From Erigeron canadensis (lineage: Eukaryota; Streptophyta; Magnoliopsida; Asterales; Asteraceae), in the NCBI RefSeq assembly GCF_010389155.1, contig NC_057766.1:620001-684000 (forward strand): a DNA stretch of 64,000 nucleotides, given 5' to 3'. The position numbers and the translations under genes were made by a program. Under the pieces are notes generated by a model, which saw nothing but the letters and a program-made list of their open reading frames with translations, was not told the origin of the DNA and ran no database searches. This document shows, piece after piece, positions 11,340 to 21,628 of this stretch; the stretch's first letter is position 1; each line of letters starts with the position of its first letter.

Positions 11340-12558
11340 AAAACATATATTCTAATTTTTTGTTTTTATCATTTATATATGTATAAGGTAAGTGTGAAAG
11401 TGGTCGTGTGAGAGAAGGGTTACAACCCTTTCTCCGTATACCTTCCACCACCGAATAACTGCAACCTTCTTCTTCACCTTTTCCGGCCGCCGCAACCCCA
11501 CCAAAACCCTTGTCTGATTTGTCACTATTGTTGTCTCTGGTGGTGGTGCGAGTGGTAGGATTTGTGGTGGAATTAGTTTTGTCCTTCTCCGATGATGTGA
11601 ACCGCTGTCCCTTTTTGTTTGCTATCCACCATGCCGGATATCCAACTAATCGGAAACATTGATCCTTTGTGTGTCGTTTCATACCACACTCGTCACACGT
11701 AAGATGTGACTTGTCATCTTGAGGCACCGATTTGTTTTTTTCATCGAATCGAGTATATCTTTTTGATGCAAATCCGAATCCACCTTCTTCTTTAACAACC
11801 AGACCGGTGGCTATTCCTTGTGATTCTACTGCGGTGGTGGTGGTTGCTCCCAAAATACTTTGGTGAGCGGCCTCTTTTCGTATGGTAGAATAAGCAGCTT
11901 CAGCCGCCGGCAAAGGGTCGGTACGGAGAATCTCCCTTTTCACATATTCAAATCGGCGATCTAATCCACTCAAAAATTGAAACAATTTTTGATCGGATCG
12001 AATCTTGTTATAGGCTTTAATGTCGTCTATACACTTCATCGGATTCGGATCGATGCGATCAATCTCACCCCAGATACCTTGAAGTGAGATCCAAAAATCT
12101 TCTAACGATTTGTCGGATTGCTTGATTTCGTTAGCTTTAACATGAAGATTATAAGCTTGTAACTTATCCTTGCCACTACTATACGTTGTGACTAATGCGT
12201 CCCATAACTCTTTGGCTGTGGAAAATTCGGTAAGATTTCCAGCAATATTTGGCTCAATATTTTGAATTAGCCATGAGAACACAATTAAATCTTCTTGTTC
12301 CCAAGTTTCGAACTTTTCAGAGGATGCTTTCTCAGGAGGTAATTCGGTTAAGTGATTTAATAGATTTTTTGATTTTCCGCCTATGGCGACTCGAATCATT
12401 CGAGTCCATAGAGCATAGTTATGACTGTTGAGTTTGAGATTGATTTGCAGGTTATCGGAAAGTTTCGGGTTTTGTGATTGATTGTTGTTTTGTATTAAAT
12501 TTACTATTTGGAGTGCTAATTCGGAGCCTGAACCTTCTTCGCTACCGGCACCTGCCAT
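11287..12558 (-). CDS. Copia-2 gag (423-codon ORF)
   Basis: Starts at ATG 12558, 70 bases after the primer-binding site. The N-terminal half has the plant copia Gag pattern (YALWTRMIRVAIGGKSKN, then KELWDALVTTYSSG, then FLSGLDRRFEYVKREIL). A CX2CX4HX4C zinc knuckle (CDECGMKRHTKDQC) is followed by GYPAWW. It would coat RNA in virus-like particles in the cytoplasm. The frame runs out at 11287, overlapping the pol frame at 11339-11287 by a different phase. This suggests a one-base indel near the T-rich stretch around 11340, because plant copia elements normally encode Gag-Pol as one ORF. Confidence 0.85.
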   Translation of the reverse strand: MAGAGSEEGSGSELALQIVNLIQNNNQSQNPKLSDNLQINLKLNSHNYALWTRMIRVAIGGKSKNLLNHLTELPPEKASSEKFETWEQEDLIVFSWLIQNIEPNIAGNLTEFSTAKELWDALVTTYSSGKDKLQAYNLHVKANEIKQSDKSLEDFWISLQGIWGEIDRIDPNPMKCIDDIKAYNKIRSDQKLFQFLSGLDRRFEYVKREILRTDPLPAAEAAYSTIRKEAAHQSILGATTTTAVESQGIATGLVVKEEGGFGFASKRYTRFDEKNKSVPQDDKSHLTCDECGMKRHTKDQCFRLVGYPAWWIANKKGQRFTSSEKDKTNSTTNPTTRTTTRDNNSDKSDKGFGGVAAAGKGEEEGCSYSVVEGIRRKGCNPSLTRPLSHLPYTYINDKNKKLEYMFFVGSVGKKMGEWAWAYG

Positions 12559-12639
12559 GGTGGCTTAGGGTTTACTGGTTTCGAATTCAGCAAGAATGTG
12601 TAGATGATGAGACCCGATTGATAATCGGCTCTGATACCA

Positions 12640-12863
12640 TGTGAATAAAGAGGGTTTTGGATTATTTTTAATTTTATTGATTGATTCTTCTACGATTACA
12701 TTGAGAGGTTATATCCTCTATTTATACAAAAGTAAAGAACTAAACAAGGTAACAAAGTCTTGGCTAAGAAACCGACTCTAATTCTAATTCCTTGGCGTGT
12801 GCTTTAAGGCTTGAATCTTCTTATTTTAGGGAAATGATGATTTTCTGATCCCATTGTCTAACA
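12640..12863 (-). repeat. 5' LTR of Copia-2
   Basis: 224 bp; retains the full TG...CA ends and is followed on the minus strand by the primer-binding site at 12639-12628. The CTATC target copy is at 12864-12868. Confidence 0.9.
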
Positions 12864-13104
12864 CTATCACCTCCTATGATTTATCACCCCACCATCTCAT
12901 CGCTGCAAATGCGCAACTACTTTTTCCTGTTTAATAACAAACTTCCATTAATTAAGACCTTCAAAAATATACATTTTTATCATTAGGCCATACCGAAGAT
13001 ATATAAGGACCCGTTTTGATTAGTAGTTTGCTTCCAACAAATAATGACCCAATGACGCAATCGACGAAGAAAAGGAAGTTAATATATAAGCTTCTATTTT
13101 AGTA

Positions 13105-13355
13105 CTTGTCCCACTAGAAGTGTCAGCTTTTGAGTTTTCAAAGTCTAACTTTTATAACTTTTACCTTAACTAATTTTCTTTTGTTTTAGATAATACTTGA
13201 TGAAAGTTATATAAGTTTATTGTATTTCAGAAGTGTTTCTATTGATATAATTTTTAACAAGTTTTATATGACATAAAAAAATATATTTAAAGTCAAAGTT
13301 CACAAATAAAGACTTTAAATATTTAAAATAAAACACTTCTAATGAGACGGGGGAG
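13105..13355. mobile_element. Stowaway-type (Tc1/mariner) MITE, 251 bp
   Basis: TA target duplication at 13103-13104 and 13356-13357. Ends CTTGTCCCACTAGAAGTGTC and, inverted, CTCCCCCGTCTCATTAGAAG match the Stowaway style. Copy B of the segmental duplication has the uninserted site around 29605-29615. Confidence 0.75.
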
Positions 13356-13720
13356 TATCATTTAATGTAACCAGAGTAGAGATAATTGAGTTAGATACAA
13401 GTATAATGACGAACATTAAGAGCTTTATGGAATTCGCAAAGTCGATTTTATATATTATTAATCTCGATATATATATATAGAGATGATTCATTTAGTTGCC
13501 TATTATTTAAGCAAGACGTACACCCATACCGGCCAACAATACAAATCTTCGACTTAAGCAATAACTTGAATTAAGTAACTACTATACGCTTAACCTTTCA
13601 TCCGATCACATATTAGAATCGACAGCACTAATTCTTGTTGCGACATTTTAATTTTTTCATATTTGCATCTTCAAATGCTTCTTTTATTAGATACGCTCAT
13701 ACGCATGAGTAACTCATGTA

Positions 13721-13989
13721 TCTATACTACTATATAAAGCAAACTGCCCTTCTCCTTTAAGTAATTAAGAACCTGAAATGACCATATTACCCTTCTTATT
13801 TATTCACTAATTCAAACATCTTTACCTATATACCTATAATACCCTTAATAAAATAAACTACAACATAGATTCTTCAATCCTTAAATAACCATATTAACCC
13901 TTACCGCCGCACATCATCGCCACAATTGCCGCAGCCACACCTTTATCGTTACCACCATCACCGCTGCATCGCGCGGGCACCCCGTCTCG
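13721..13989 (+). mobile_element. Small Helitron-like element E0
   Basis: 269 bp, begins TCTATACTACTATATAAAGC after an A. It ends in a GC-rich tail (GCATCGCGCGGGCACCCCGT then CTCG) followed by T, i.e. an A|T insertion with no duplication. Copy B lacks it at the matching site near 30355. The 3' end CTCG departs from the Helitron consensus CTRR. Related copies are at 15224-15499 and about 18676-19010. Confidence 0.55.
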
Positions 13990-14281
13990 TATGTTCTAAC
14001 ATAAGCAGATATCAGCCCCTATTTCTTAATAGAACATCTCTTTCTTGATTATTTATAATTTGGTAATCAGGTAATGCATATATAGAGCTTAGTTGTAAGA
14101 AATGGTAAGCCCAAGTTTACTCTAAAACATACCCACTTCAAGATCACATTACTTAATCAATAAGGATCCAAAATTAATTTGTTATGATTAAAAAAAAAGA
14201 AACTTCATTTTATTTAGGTTCATTGCCTAACATATATTGTTCTAATAATACTCTATGTGTAGCTTATATAAATAAATTAAA

Positions 14282-14515
14282 ATTCAACGGCATTCCGAAG
14301 TCTTGCAATTATGCTTAGATCCTGAGAGACCAGTATTCGAGTCTGACCAGACGAGCTTTTACCTCTAATTTAACGTCGGGCCTTCTGTAACAGTTATATT
14401 GGTGGGTTTTCCTCCCATGTGGTCCCTAACTTCCTGGATCAGTTGCTAGTGACTGCCTGCCCGTATGAATATAACGGCTAGCCGACTTGTGACACGAACG
14501 TTAAACTAAAGAAAA
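14282..14515 (+). mobile_element. tRNA-derived SINE in copy A
   Basis: Starts near ATTAAAATTCAACGG, has a Pol III B-box-like TATTCGAGTC near 14335 and a short A-rich tail (GAAAAAAAAT) near 14510. The segment is missing from the same place in copy B (about 30983), supporting an insertion. Limits are approximate. Confidence 0.55.
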
Positions 14516-14636
14516 AAAATCCCTGGCCTTTGGGGCAAGGCTTAAGATCGAGCAACACACCGCCACTGACATATATAATGGCCCTTTGAAATAATTATGT
14601 ACGTTTTACATACTGGAACAACGTTGAAGTTAACTA

Positions 14637-15153
14637 TTTACCAATTAACTAAAACAGGATTATTATGTTTCTGAAGCAACACGTAACGTAATTAGTGATC
14701 GACATGTGTCACTTTAATTTATGTATTTTATAAAATTAGCTTTTTTAATTGTATATAGATTCAATTTTCCTATAAGACTTAAAATTAAACTATAACTCTT
14801 GGTTTATAGATACAACATTATAACCTTATTTGATTGATCGTTTTATCATTAACAAAGTTGTTTTTTTTTCTTTCTGAATTCTTCAACTCCTGTTTACTTT
14901 TATAATTTGTCGTCATCCATTGTGATTATAAGTTCCGATTTTGATATCATTGTAAAAAATTTTAAGGTAATTCTAACACGCTAACTAAACATATATTGAA
15001 TTTATCATCATTGTTTATTATAATTTAGCTTCGATCATTGGTTTACTTTAACCGTAATTTATTCCAGACTTATGAATTATGTATGTGACATATTCGAATT
15101 TATTTATGATACATTTATTTAACAATCGTACATCGTACGGGTATTAGGACTAG
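14637..15153 (+). mobile_element. Non-autonomous Helitron, 517 bp
   Basis: Inserted between A and T. The left junction is AACTA|TTTACC and the right end is ATCGTACGGGTATTAGGACTAG followed by T (CTAG at 15150-15153). Copy B at about 31100 has the empty site GTTAACTATTATATGATGAC. No target duplication is present, as expected for Helitrons. The 5' end resembles those of the Helitrons at 38808 and 49246, with TC changed to TT. Confidence 0.7.
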
Positions 15154-15223
15154 TTATATATATAATGACTCCCACCTAACATATATAGTTAAAGATGCCC
15201 ATCTCAATTTCTTTTTAGTAATA

Positions 15224-15499
15224 CGACCAGAGTGTCCGCACGTTACGGCGGCTAGAAGGTGGGGACAATATAAAAGGGTGACGGGTGGTGAGATCGAGGA
15301 AGGCGGTGAAGGAGGCGGCGACGACGGAGGTTGATAGAAGGCCGATGAATACGTGTAATGATTAGAGAGAATGAGAGAAAAAAGGGTATATAAGGGTTGT
15401 ATGTTCAAGTATGAGTATAAGAGGTATTATGGGAATACAGAAAAAAATGTTTAATTTCCAAAAATAAAAAAGTCAATATGCTTTTTAAAGAAGTATAGA
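15224..15499 (-). mobile_element. Small Helitron-like element E2 (E0 family)
   Basis: On the minus strand begins A|TCTATACTTCTTTAAAAAGC and ends in a GC-rich tail finishing GGTCG|T. Copy B has the uninterrupted site AGTAATATAGATAGATTG near 31165. Same family as 13721-13989, opposite orientation. An ATG-started ORF over it is only GC-rich repeat sequence. Confidence 0.55.
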
Positions 15500-15867
15500 T
15501 AGATTGATTGTAAATTGTATAAATCGGTCTCTCTATATTAATCTACAAGAGGGATAGTTTTCCTATTAATTTGTTAACTATCTTTAGATTAATTATAATG
15601 TACTGTAATAGCTAGGTTGTATACGATTTCCGTTATAATTTGAATGTTATACTATGTAGTATGTACATATATATGGTCGGTATTAATTTTGGCCTTTTGT
15701 TGACGTAGGTAGGTACAGGAACAGAAAAGATGGTGTCTCCACTACTTTGCCTTTGTCTCCATCGCGCGTATCAATTTCTTTGAATCGTGCACTTGCATGT
15801 CCTTTTGGCCCAATATGTTTTCCCGATCGTTTGTCTAGGCAATGTGTCCATTATAATTTACGTATTA

Positions 15868-16626
15868 ATAACTGCGACGGTGAGATAACGAGGGTGATAG
15901 GTCATAAAGTATGATATGTTATAGAGGGTGATAGCCAAATGCATTAGCCTAATAGGCTTTGCTCTCGAATTTAAAAATTCGTCGAAAGTATATCGAATGA
16001 CATCTATAATGAAATAACATGAAATTTTAAGAACACCATATATATTTTATAATTTATCGATGTATGGTTTTTGAGATAAAAAAAATAATTTATAGAGGAG
16101 ATAAAAAAAATGAATGGTTGAGATTTGAGCAGAAAGATGAAAATGAAAGTTGAAAGTTGTGGGCATTGATGCATGGTACATTATCTATATCTCTACTACT
16201 CGTATATTGTAAATCAAATAAAGTTTCAACTTTCAACTTTCAATTTCAACAATGTACACATGATAATGCATAATGTATCATACATTAATGCCCCACAACT
16301 TTCAACTTTCAACTTTCATATCTCCTAAAATTTCAACCACTCATTTTTTTTCTCTCATCCATAAATTATTTATTCTTCAAATTTATTCAAAATTATTTAT
16401 CTCAAAAACCATACATCGATATATTATAAAAATTATATAGGTGTTTTTAACATTACATGCTCTTTCATTAGAGATGTCATTCGATATACTTTCGACAAAT
16501 TTTTAAATCTGAGGGTGGAGCCCGTACGACTAAGACATTTGGCTATCACACTCTATGATCTGTCACCTCTTATGACCTATCACACTCTATGACTTATCAC
16601 TACCATCTCACCACCGCAGCGCGCAG
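15868..16626. mobile_element. Long palindromic element with about 340-bp arms
   Basis: Arms at 15868-16190 and about 16290-16626 are inverted copies sharing GGTGAGAT, GTGATAGCCAAATG, TCGTCGAAAGTATATCGAAT, ATCGATGTATGGTTTTTGAG and CAACTTTCAACTTTCA. The right end is GCAGCGCGCAGGTAC. A single-arm relative lies at 7370-7717 plus 12864-12930. It has no coding potential. It may be two Helitron-like units joined head to head. Confidence 0.65.
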
Positions 16627-16802
16627 GTACTTTCTCTCGTAAATTATCATGTATACATTGTTGAAATCGAAAGTTGAAAGTTGAAACCTTTAATTGTTTT
16701 ATATAGTATATATATGTTAATATTATTAATGTTAACTATGAATTTATCATATAAAAGTTAATATTATTAATTCCTACTAATAACATTTATTATATTTATA
16801 AT

Positions 16803-17010
16803 TTTTTTTAACAGTTAGTCGGTATTTGACTTTAGGGAACATCTCACCATATAATGGTGAAGCCCTGCACGTACTATAGACTACGAGATATAGACCATAA
16901 GCTGTTACAGGTGATTCATGAAAGAAATTCACAGACTTGTCACTCCAAGAGTCGAGCCCAAGAACCATTGGAAAAACCAGAGATGCATTTGCCAGTTGAA
17001 CTAGCTTCAT
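16803..17010 (-). mobile_element. tRNA-derived SINE, family S1
   Basis: On the minus strand the head reads GAAGCTAGTTCAACTGGCAA (A-box-like), then a degenerate B-box GGGCTCGACTC, then a body containing TAACAGCTTATGG and CTTCACCATTATATGG, ending in AACTGTTAAAAAAAATT. Further S1 copies are at 19830-20036, 38192-38400 and 53962-54180. Confidence 0.7.
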
Positions 17011-17756
17011 TTGCGTTATATTTATATTAATAATAACTAACTTTTGATGTATAATTAATATTTATTATTAATCCATTTGATTTAAATTTCTTCTAATGAT
17101 CAATACGATTCCAAACCTTTGAATCAAGTAATTACTAATTAAAGATGATGAATTTTGAGCGAGTCTATAGCATGTCACACGTTTCCTTTTAGCCTATTTG
17201 TTCTACGAGTACTTTTATCTTTTTGAAATATCACACAACCAACCCACTTATGTTGAAAGATTTGGAACATGTTTCCGAACCCTTTAGTAACACATGATTC
17301 ATATTATTGAGTTCTCCAAAGAGTTGGAAAGAACCGAGTTCTAATTTCCGGGATTTGGTTGGCAGGCATACTAGTGGTTTAAAAGACGATGAGAACGAAA
17401 GCGGGTCAACAAAATCCAAAAATACATGTTCAACGAAACCAAGCAAGTATGTTGTTGATGAACCCAAACCACATCCTGGCGGAGGACCTCATAGCTTCAA
17501 GTGATGTTTTTGAACCTATGTCAGACATCTATTTGGCATCATGCCGTTAAGCACCAACGTTAATTGCATTATTACATTATGGCCGGACTATATCAAATCC
17601 TGGTCGCTTTTCTGGTATATTGCATATCGTCATTGGCCAAAGTCTGTTCATTTAATCCATATAAAAGTGATACCGCATACATATATACGATACAACAATT
17701 AGATAAACTACTTCATAAACGTCCATTACGATCAATGCCACTTTCTCGAAGACGTG

Positions 17757-18299
17757 CACTACAACAATTTAGACAATTCTATACATTTATTCTACACATT
17801 TTTTGAAAAGTGTGTGGAATTTGTAGAATTGTTCGCACTTAAAAATGTGTACAATTACTCTATATAAAAAAGTGTAAAAATTTTAGAAGTTTCACATTTA
17901 ACAGTGTGAAGAAAAAATGTACACACTAATAATGTGTACAAATTTTATACTTTATGCACTTATAAGTGTGAAGATCATTTCTTCGCAAGTGATTTCTACG
18001 CACTTGCATAGAACTCAACCGCGAAAAAATGATTTTTCAGTGCGAAAAAATCACTCGCGAAGAAAATGATCTTTATATCTAAAACCGCGTACAAATCTAA
18101 TATTGTACACACTTATAGTGTGTAAAAATTTTTTTCGCGCTTTTAAATGTGAAATTTGTAACTTTTTCGCACTTTTTAATGTAGACTATTTATACACATA
18201 TTTAAGTGTGAACAACTTAACAAAACTATACGCATATTTAAAGAGTGCGTACAAACAACAAATTTGTTGTCGCGTACAAACAACAAATTTGTTGTAGTG
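17757..18299. mobile_element. CACTA (EnSpm) MITE, 543 bp
   Basis: Terminal inverted repeats CACTACAACAATTTAGACAA and (inverted right end) CACTACAACAAATTTGTTGT. A 3-bp target duplication GTG at 17754-17756 and 18300-18302 is diagnostic of CACTA elements. The interior is dense with short subterminal repeats of the kind GTGCGAA, AAGTGTG and GTGTACA in both orientations. A 25-bp unit CGCGTACAAACAACAAATTT plus TGTTG is tandemly repeated just inside the right end. There is no transposase. Confidence 0.85.
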
Positions 18300-18675
18300 G
18301 TGAAACACATACGCTTATCTTGTTATGTATCGCACGGACCTTCACTCTAGTATATACTTAATCTATTAAGTCATATAAATATATTAGATTTTAACTTAAT
18401 TTACAAAAGTCAATTATTTATTACTTTGAAATAAAAATTCAAGCATTCTATCTACCAGGCACTTAATGGTGTCAAAAATGGAGACTTTAAGTTGTGCTTT
18501 AGTGCTTTACGACTATCAAAATGAATTATAAATAATAAGTATTAGAGATTAAAAATTTTATGTAAGCGTAAAGTACTACACAATCTGATTTCGTTTCGGT
18601 ACTGGACGGAAACATGAAATAATAGAGATGGAGTAAATGTTGGTACATTTCTCGATATAAGAGAGGTGATGTGCT

Positions 18676-19010
18676 GTGTTCGTATTAAGAATCAATGTTT
18701 ACGTGATGTACGTGACCGTACAATGCAATGACGATGAGAGTAGTTATGAGAGAGGTGATGGTGATGACGGTGATGGGGGCACGATGATTAGGGCGACGAT
18801 GGTGGTGAATGTAAAAGTAATTGATGTTAAAGGTGGTATTGTAATTATTTTTAAGTGTTGGGAGATTTATACTGTAAATTATTTGATTAAGGGTATTATA
18901 GTTATATTAGATGGAGATGTTTAAATTAATGAATAAAAGAGAAAGAATATTTTTTGTTTTTCAGAAAAAAAATTATTAAAAAAAAGGTCATTTACTTTAT
19001 TAGATAATAT
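18676..19010 (-). mobile_element. Small Helitron-like element, E0 family, approximate limits
   Basis: On the minus strand the order ATTCATTAATTTAAACATCT, CTATAATACCCTTAATCAAA, then a GC-rich end (CATCACCGTCATCACCATCA) parallels E0 at 13721-13989. Exact ends were not resolved. The plus-strand ORF across it is a by-product of its composition. Confidence 0.4.
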
Positions 19011-19081
19011 AAATTAGTTATAAGCTTTATTGGATTTTCTTTATATAATAACTTTCAGCCCATTTATTCTTTTAGGCCCAA

Positions 19082-19483
19082 GTGAAAATCAGAGAGTGCC
19101 AGAGTGGAACTCTAAGTTATGAACATGATGGGTTTCCCTGGCCTTTATGTACAAAGCGCCTTGATTTCCATAACTATTTATTTTTTGAATGTGAATATGT
19201 TAAACAGGTATGGAGTGCCATCTGTCACTTAGCTAGTTCAAGATTTGTGAAGAGCGTTGTAGAGTAACTTATTGTCGCTGTTGCGGCACTTTGTGTGGTA
19301 GGAATAGAATTCCAGACTTTTCACCAACAATACAAAACCACCGATCCAACTGAAAGAGATCATTATGTCAATGTTCGGTTGAAGCTGGTGTCTTTAAAGA
19401 GACAACTCGAGTGGATTCGTTGCTTGAGGAGTAAAAGATTGACATTAAATTTGAGGAAAATTATTTATATAGTCATATTTTAA
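19082..19483 (+). pseudogene. LINE reverse-transcriptase C-terminal (zf-RVT) fragment
   Basis: Translation gives CTKRLDFHNYLFFECEYVKQVW, matching the zinc-binding segment found at the C-terminus of plant LINE reverse transcriptases (a C..C, then H-x-LFFEC pattern; here the leading Cys pair is PLC). The frame is closed by TAA at 19265-19267 and then continues in the same frame to 19483. No upstream RT core is present. It is a dead 5'-truncated LINE piece. Confidence 0.55.
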
Positions 19484-19829
19484 GACTTATATCTAATTTT
19501 ATACACCTACAAATAAAATTACCTATTTGGTTATGCATTTCTTACCATGTAATATAATTAGTAAGAAATAATATCAACCAATTAAAACATGACAAATATT
19601 TTTTGATGGTATAATATCAAAATGTTCTACTAGATTTGACTTTTCTTGTAAAATAGGGTAATGGGGCTTCCCGTCGCAGTTACGGTTTCATACACATTGC
19701 ACATTGAAAACATTGGGTTTATATATTTTGTTTACCTTAAAAACACACTTTTTTTTAACTCTGTTATGTTTTGTTATTTTAATTTAATTTTAATGAGGTC
19801 AATTTGCATCCATTACTTTTAATATTGTT

Positions 19830-20036
19830 CTTTTTTAAACATTCAGTCGGTACACGACATCACGGAAACCTTACCGTATAATGGTGAAGTCTTGGACGTA
19901 CCCTAGATAACGAGATGTTGACTATAGGCCGTTACAAGTATTCGAAGGAAAAAACCCCAAGACTACTTACCATCCCTAAGGATCGAACTCAAGACCTTTG
20001 GTAAAACCTGAGAATGCCACTGACCAGTTGGGTAAT
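19830..20036 (-). mobile_element. tRNA-derived SINE, family S1
   Basis: Minus-strand head near 20036 (AACTGGTCAGTGGCATTCTC, A-box-like), B-box GAGTTCGATCC, body with TAACGGCCTATAG and CTTCACCATTATACGG, and an A-rich tail at 19830-19840. Diverged from the other S1 copies. Confidence 0.7.
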
Positions 20037-21001
20037 ATTGTTATATATGGTGAAATCTATATAAAGGTAATTGATAGTTAAAACCAATTATAATTTGACA
20101 CATACTCGAATTACATAATATGGACACTCTTGAAAATAAAATCGATTCAACAAATATATATATATATATATATATATTCAAGAAGAAGTTGCTATCCCTT
20201 GGCATCTTTAACATGATCGAATATAATGATTGTCGGTTGAGGCGGAGCTAGTTGTTCACGTGAAGGGGGCACAACTGTATTCTTTTCCCGATCGTTATGT
20301 ATATAATATAATGTGAAATACATAACCAATTAATAAAAGTTAGTAAAATAAATTTTTATTACGATGGTTTTTGCACTGTCATGACACAAAAATTGCAATT
20401 TCGAAATACAAAAATTTAGGAGATTCAAAAGAATAAATTTATTTGTAAAATAAATGTATATACCAACATCAAAATAAAAATTTTGCGTGTGTACTCATAA
20501 ACAAAAATATTATGAACAAAAAAACCAACCCTTCACTTATCCATTTTTACAATAAAATAAAAAAGGGGTTGAAATATACAAATAATATATAACCAACCTT
20601 CACTTATCCAGTTTTACAATTGTTTTTTTCTTTTTGAAAAAACCATTTTTTTTTATGACATTTACGTTGCTAACCATTTATACACCGAATGTATAAGAAC
20701 TCATAATATATTATAATGTAACTGGAAAAAACAATTCTTAAAAGAACACATATATAGAGACTGAAGGAAATATTAATATAGCATTAGTGTTATTTCAATA
20801 ATATTTATAGTAATAATTTTCGCTATTTGTAGACATACAATAACGTTTGGGCATATGAGTGGAACAATAGAAGACATTTCGTTCAGACATACTTATATGT
20901 AGATTCACAAATATATGGCCAATTAGGCTAACACATAGGAAATTAAACCCATAAAATTACTAATGTTGTTAACCTGCACCATCAGGATTTTAACGATAAC
21001 C
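20037..21001. other. Intergenic DNA
   Basis: No gene is visible. Contains an (AT)n run at 20156-20178 and a GAGGCGGAGCTAG motif near 20238 that recalls hAT termini but lacks a partner. A 26-bp phrase (AACCAACCTTCACTTATCCA and following) is repeated at about 20525 and 20592. Confidence 0.3.
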
Positions 21002-21628
21002 TGATCACGTATGTATTTACATATACATTAACAAGAATGGTATATGTACATTAATAAAATATATTTTGTGTAAACGAAATATATAAGTTTATTTATGTAA
21101 GATCAAACAAATGACAATAAGTCATTATATGTTGCTAATCTACCTAGTCGACCATATATGTTATAAATATATACATATGATTATGATAAGTTTGTGTCTT
21201 CCGTGAAAGAGCCCAACTCTCTAGCTTACTAATATAAAAGTCCAACTCATTGACCTCATAAAGGGATATACCCATCTAAGTTGGAGGACACTCACTTGTC
21301 CATTTAGGTTATAAGCAACTTCCTCACAAAGAAAAAAAGGACATTCCCTAGATACTACAACAAAATCTCCCTCTCATCAAAGAACGAGAATCAGCGGCAG
21401 AGGTCACAACTCACAGAATTTCATTCATTCACCCAGGCAGTCAATCATTCATAGCCTACAAACACACACATTTTTATCCACCAAAGATCGAAACATCTCT
21501 TTGGGAAGATCATCATTCACCTTAGGTTCGTCAAGAGCTTAGTAGTTTTGCCCTCTTATCAAGGAGATTTTGATGATCTTCGTGGTTAAATCCATTCGTG
21601 ATTGAGCTCGACAATCCATGCTCAAACA
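21002..21628 (+). repeat. 5' LTR of the large LTR element
   Basis: 627 bp. Contains an internal promoter-like AATATAAAAG near 21231. Followed by one T and then the TGGCGCCATCTGTGGGACC primer-binding region at 21630. Confidence 0.85.

Larger units (their letters stand above)
7718..12863 (-). mobile_element. Ty1/copia LTR retrotransposon Copia-2, recent, minus strand
   Basis: A 5146-bp element with 224-bp LTRs at 7718-7941 and 12640-12863 that differ at only three sites (about 98.7%). A perfect 5-bp target duplication CTATC flanks it (7713-7717 and 12864-12868). On the minus strand the primer-binding site TGGTATCAGAGC (12639-12628) directly follows the 5' LTR, and a polypurine tract GAGAGGGAG (7950-7942) abuts the 3' LTR. 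Gag and pol are in Ty1/copia order. It inserted into a member of the repeat family seen at 15868-16626. Confidence 0.95.
12954..15804. repeat. Segmental duplication, copy A
   Basis: Ordered near-identical blocks are shared with copy B at 29445-31710 in direct orientation. Examples: the AAGACCTTCAAAAATA start, AAGCAAGACGTACACCCATA, CACTAATTCTTGTTGCGACA, GCAGATATCAGCCCCTAT, TATATAGAGCTTAGTTGTAA, and GTGTCTCCACTACTTTGCCT near the end. No long ORF is shared, so the unit looks non-coding. Copy A carries a Stowaway MITE, Helitron-like elements and a SINE that are missing at the corresponding sites in copy B. Confidence 0.85.

Noticed and set aside
15154..15408. 84-codon Pro/Ser-rich minus-strand ORF
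   Set aside because: Overlaps the element at 15224-15499, which copy B lacks. Low-complexity PPSSPPPSPP translation of a GC-rich repeat.
16803..17010. Possible functional tRNA genes at the SINE heads
   Set aside because: Pol III box motifs are present but the sequences cannot fold a full cloverleaf and recur as dispersed repeats with A-rich tails.
17307..17504. 65-codon frame ending HPGGGPHSFK, suggestive of a small peptide precursor
   Set aside because: It has no ATG (starts at TTG), no signal peptide and no firm match to CLE, CEP, PIP or other peptide families.
18676..18924. 82-codon plus-strand ORF rich in Asp and Val
   Set aside because: It is the complement of the GC-rich tail of a small Helitron-like element; the pattern recurs in other family copies without an ORF.
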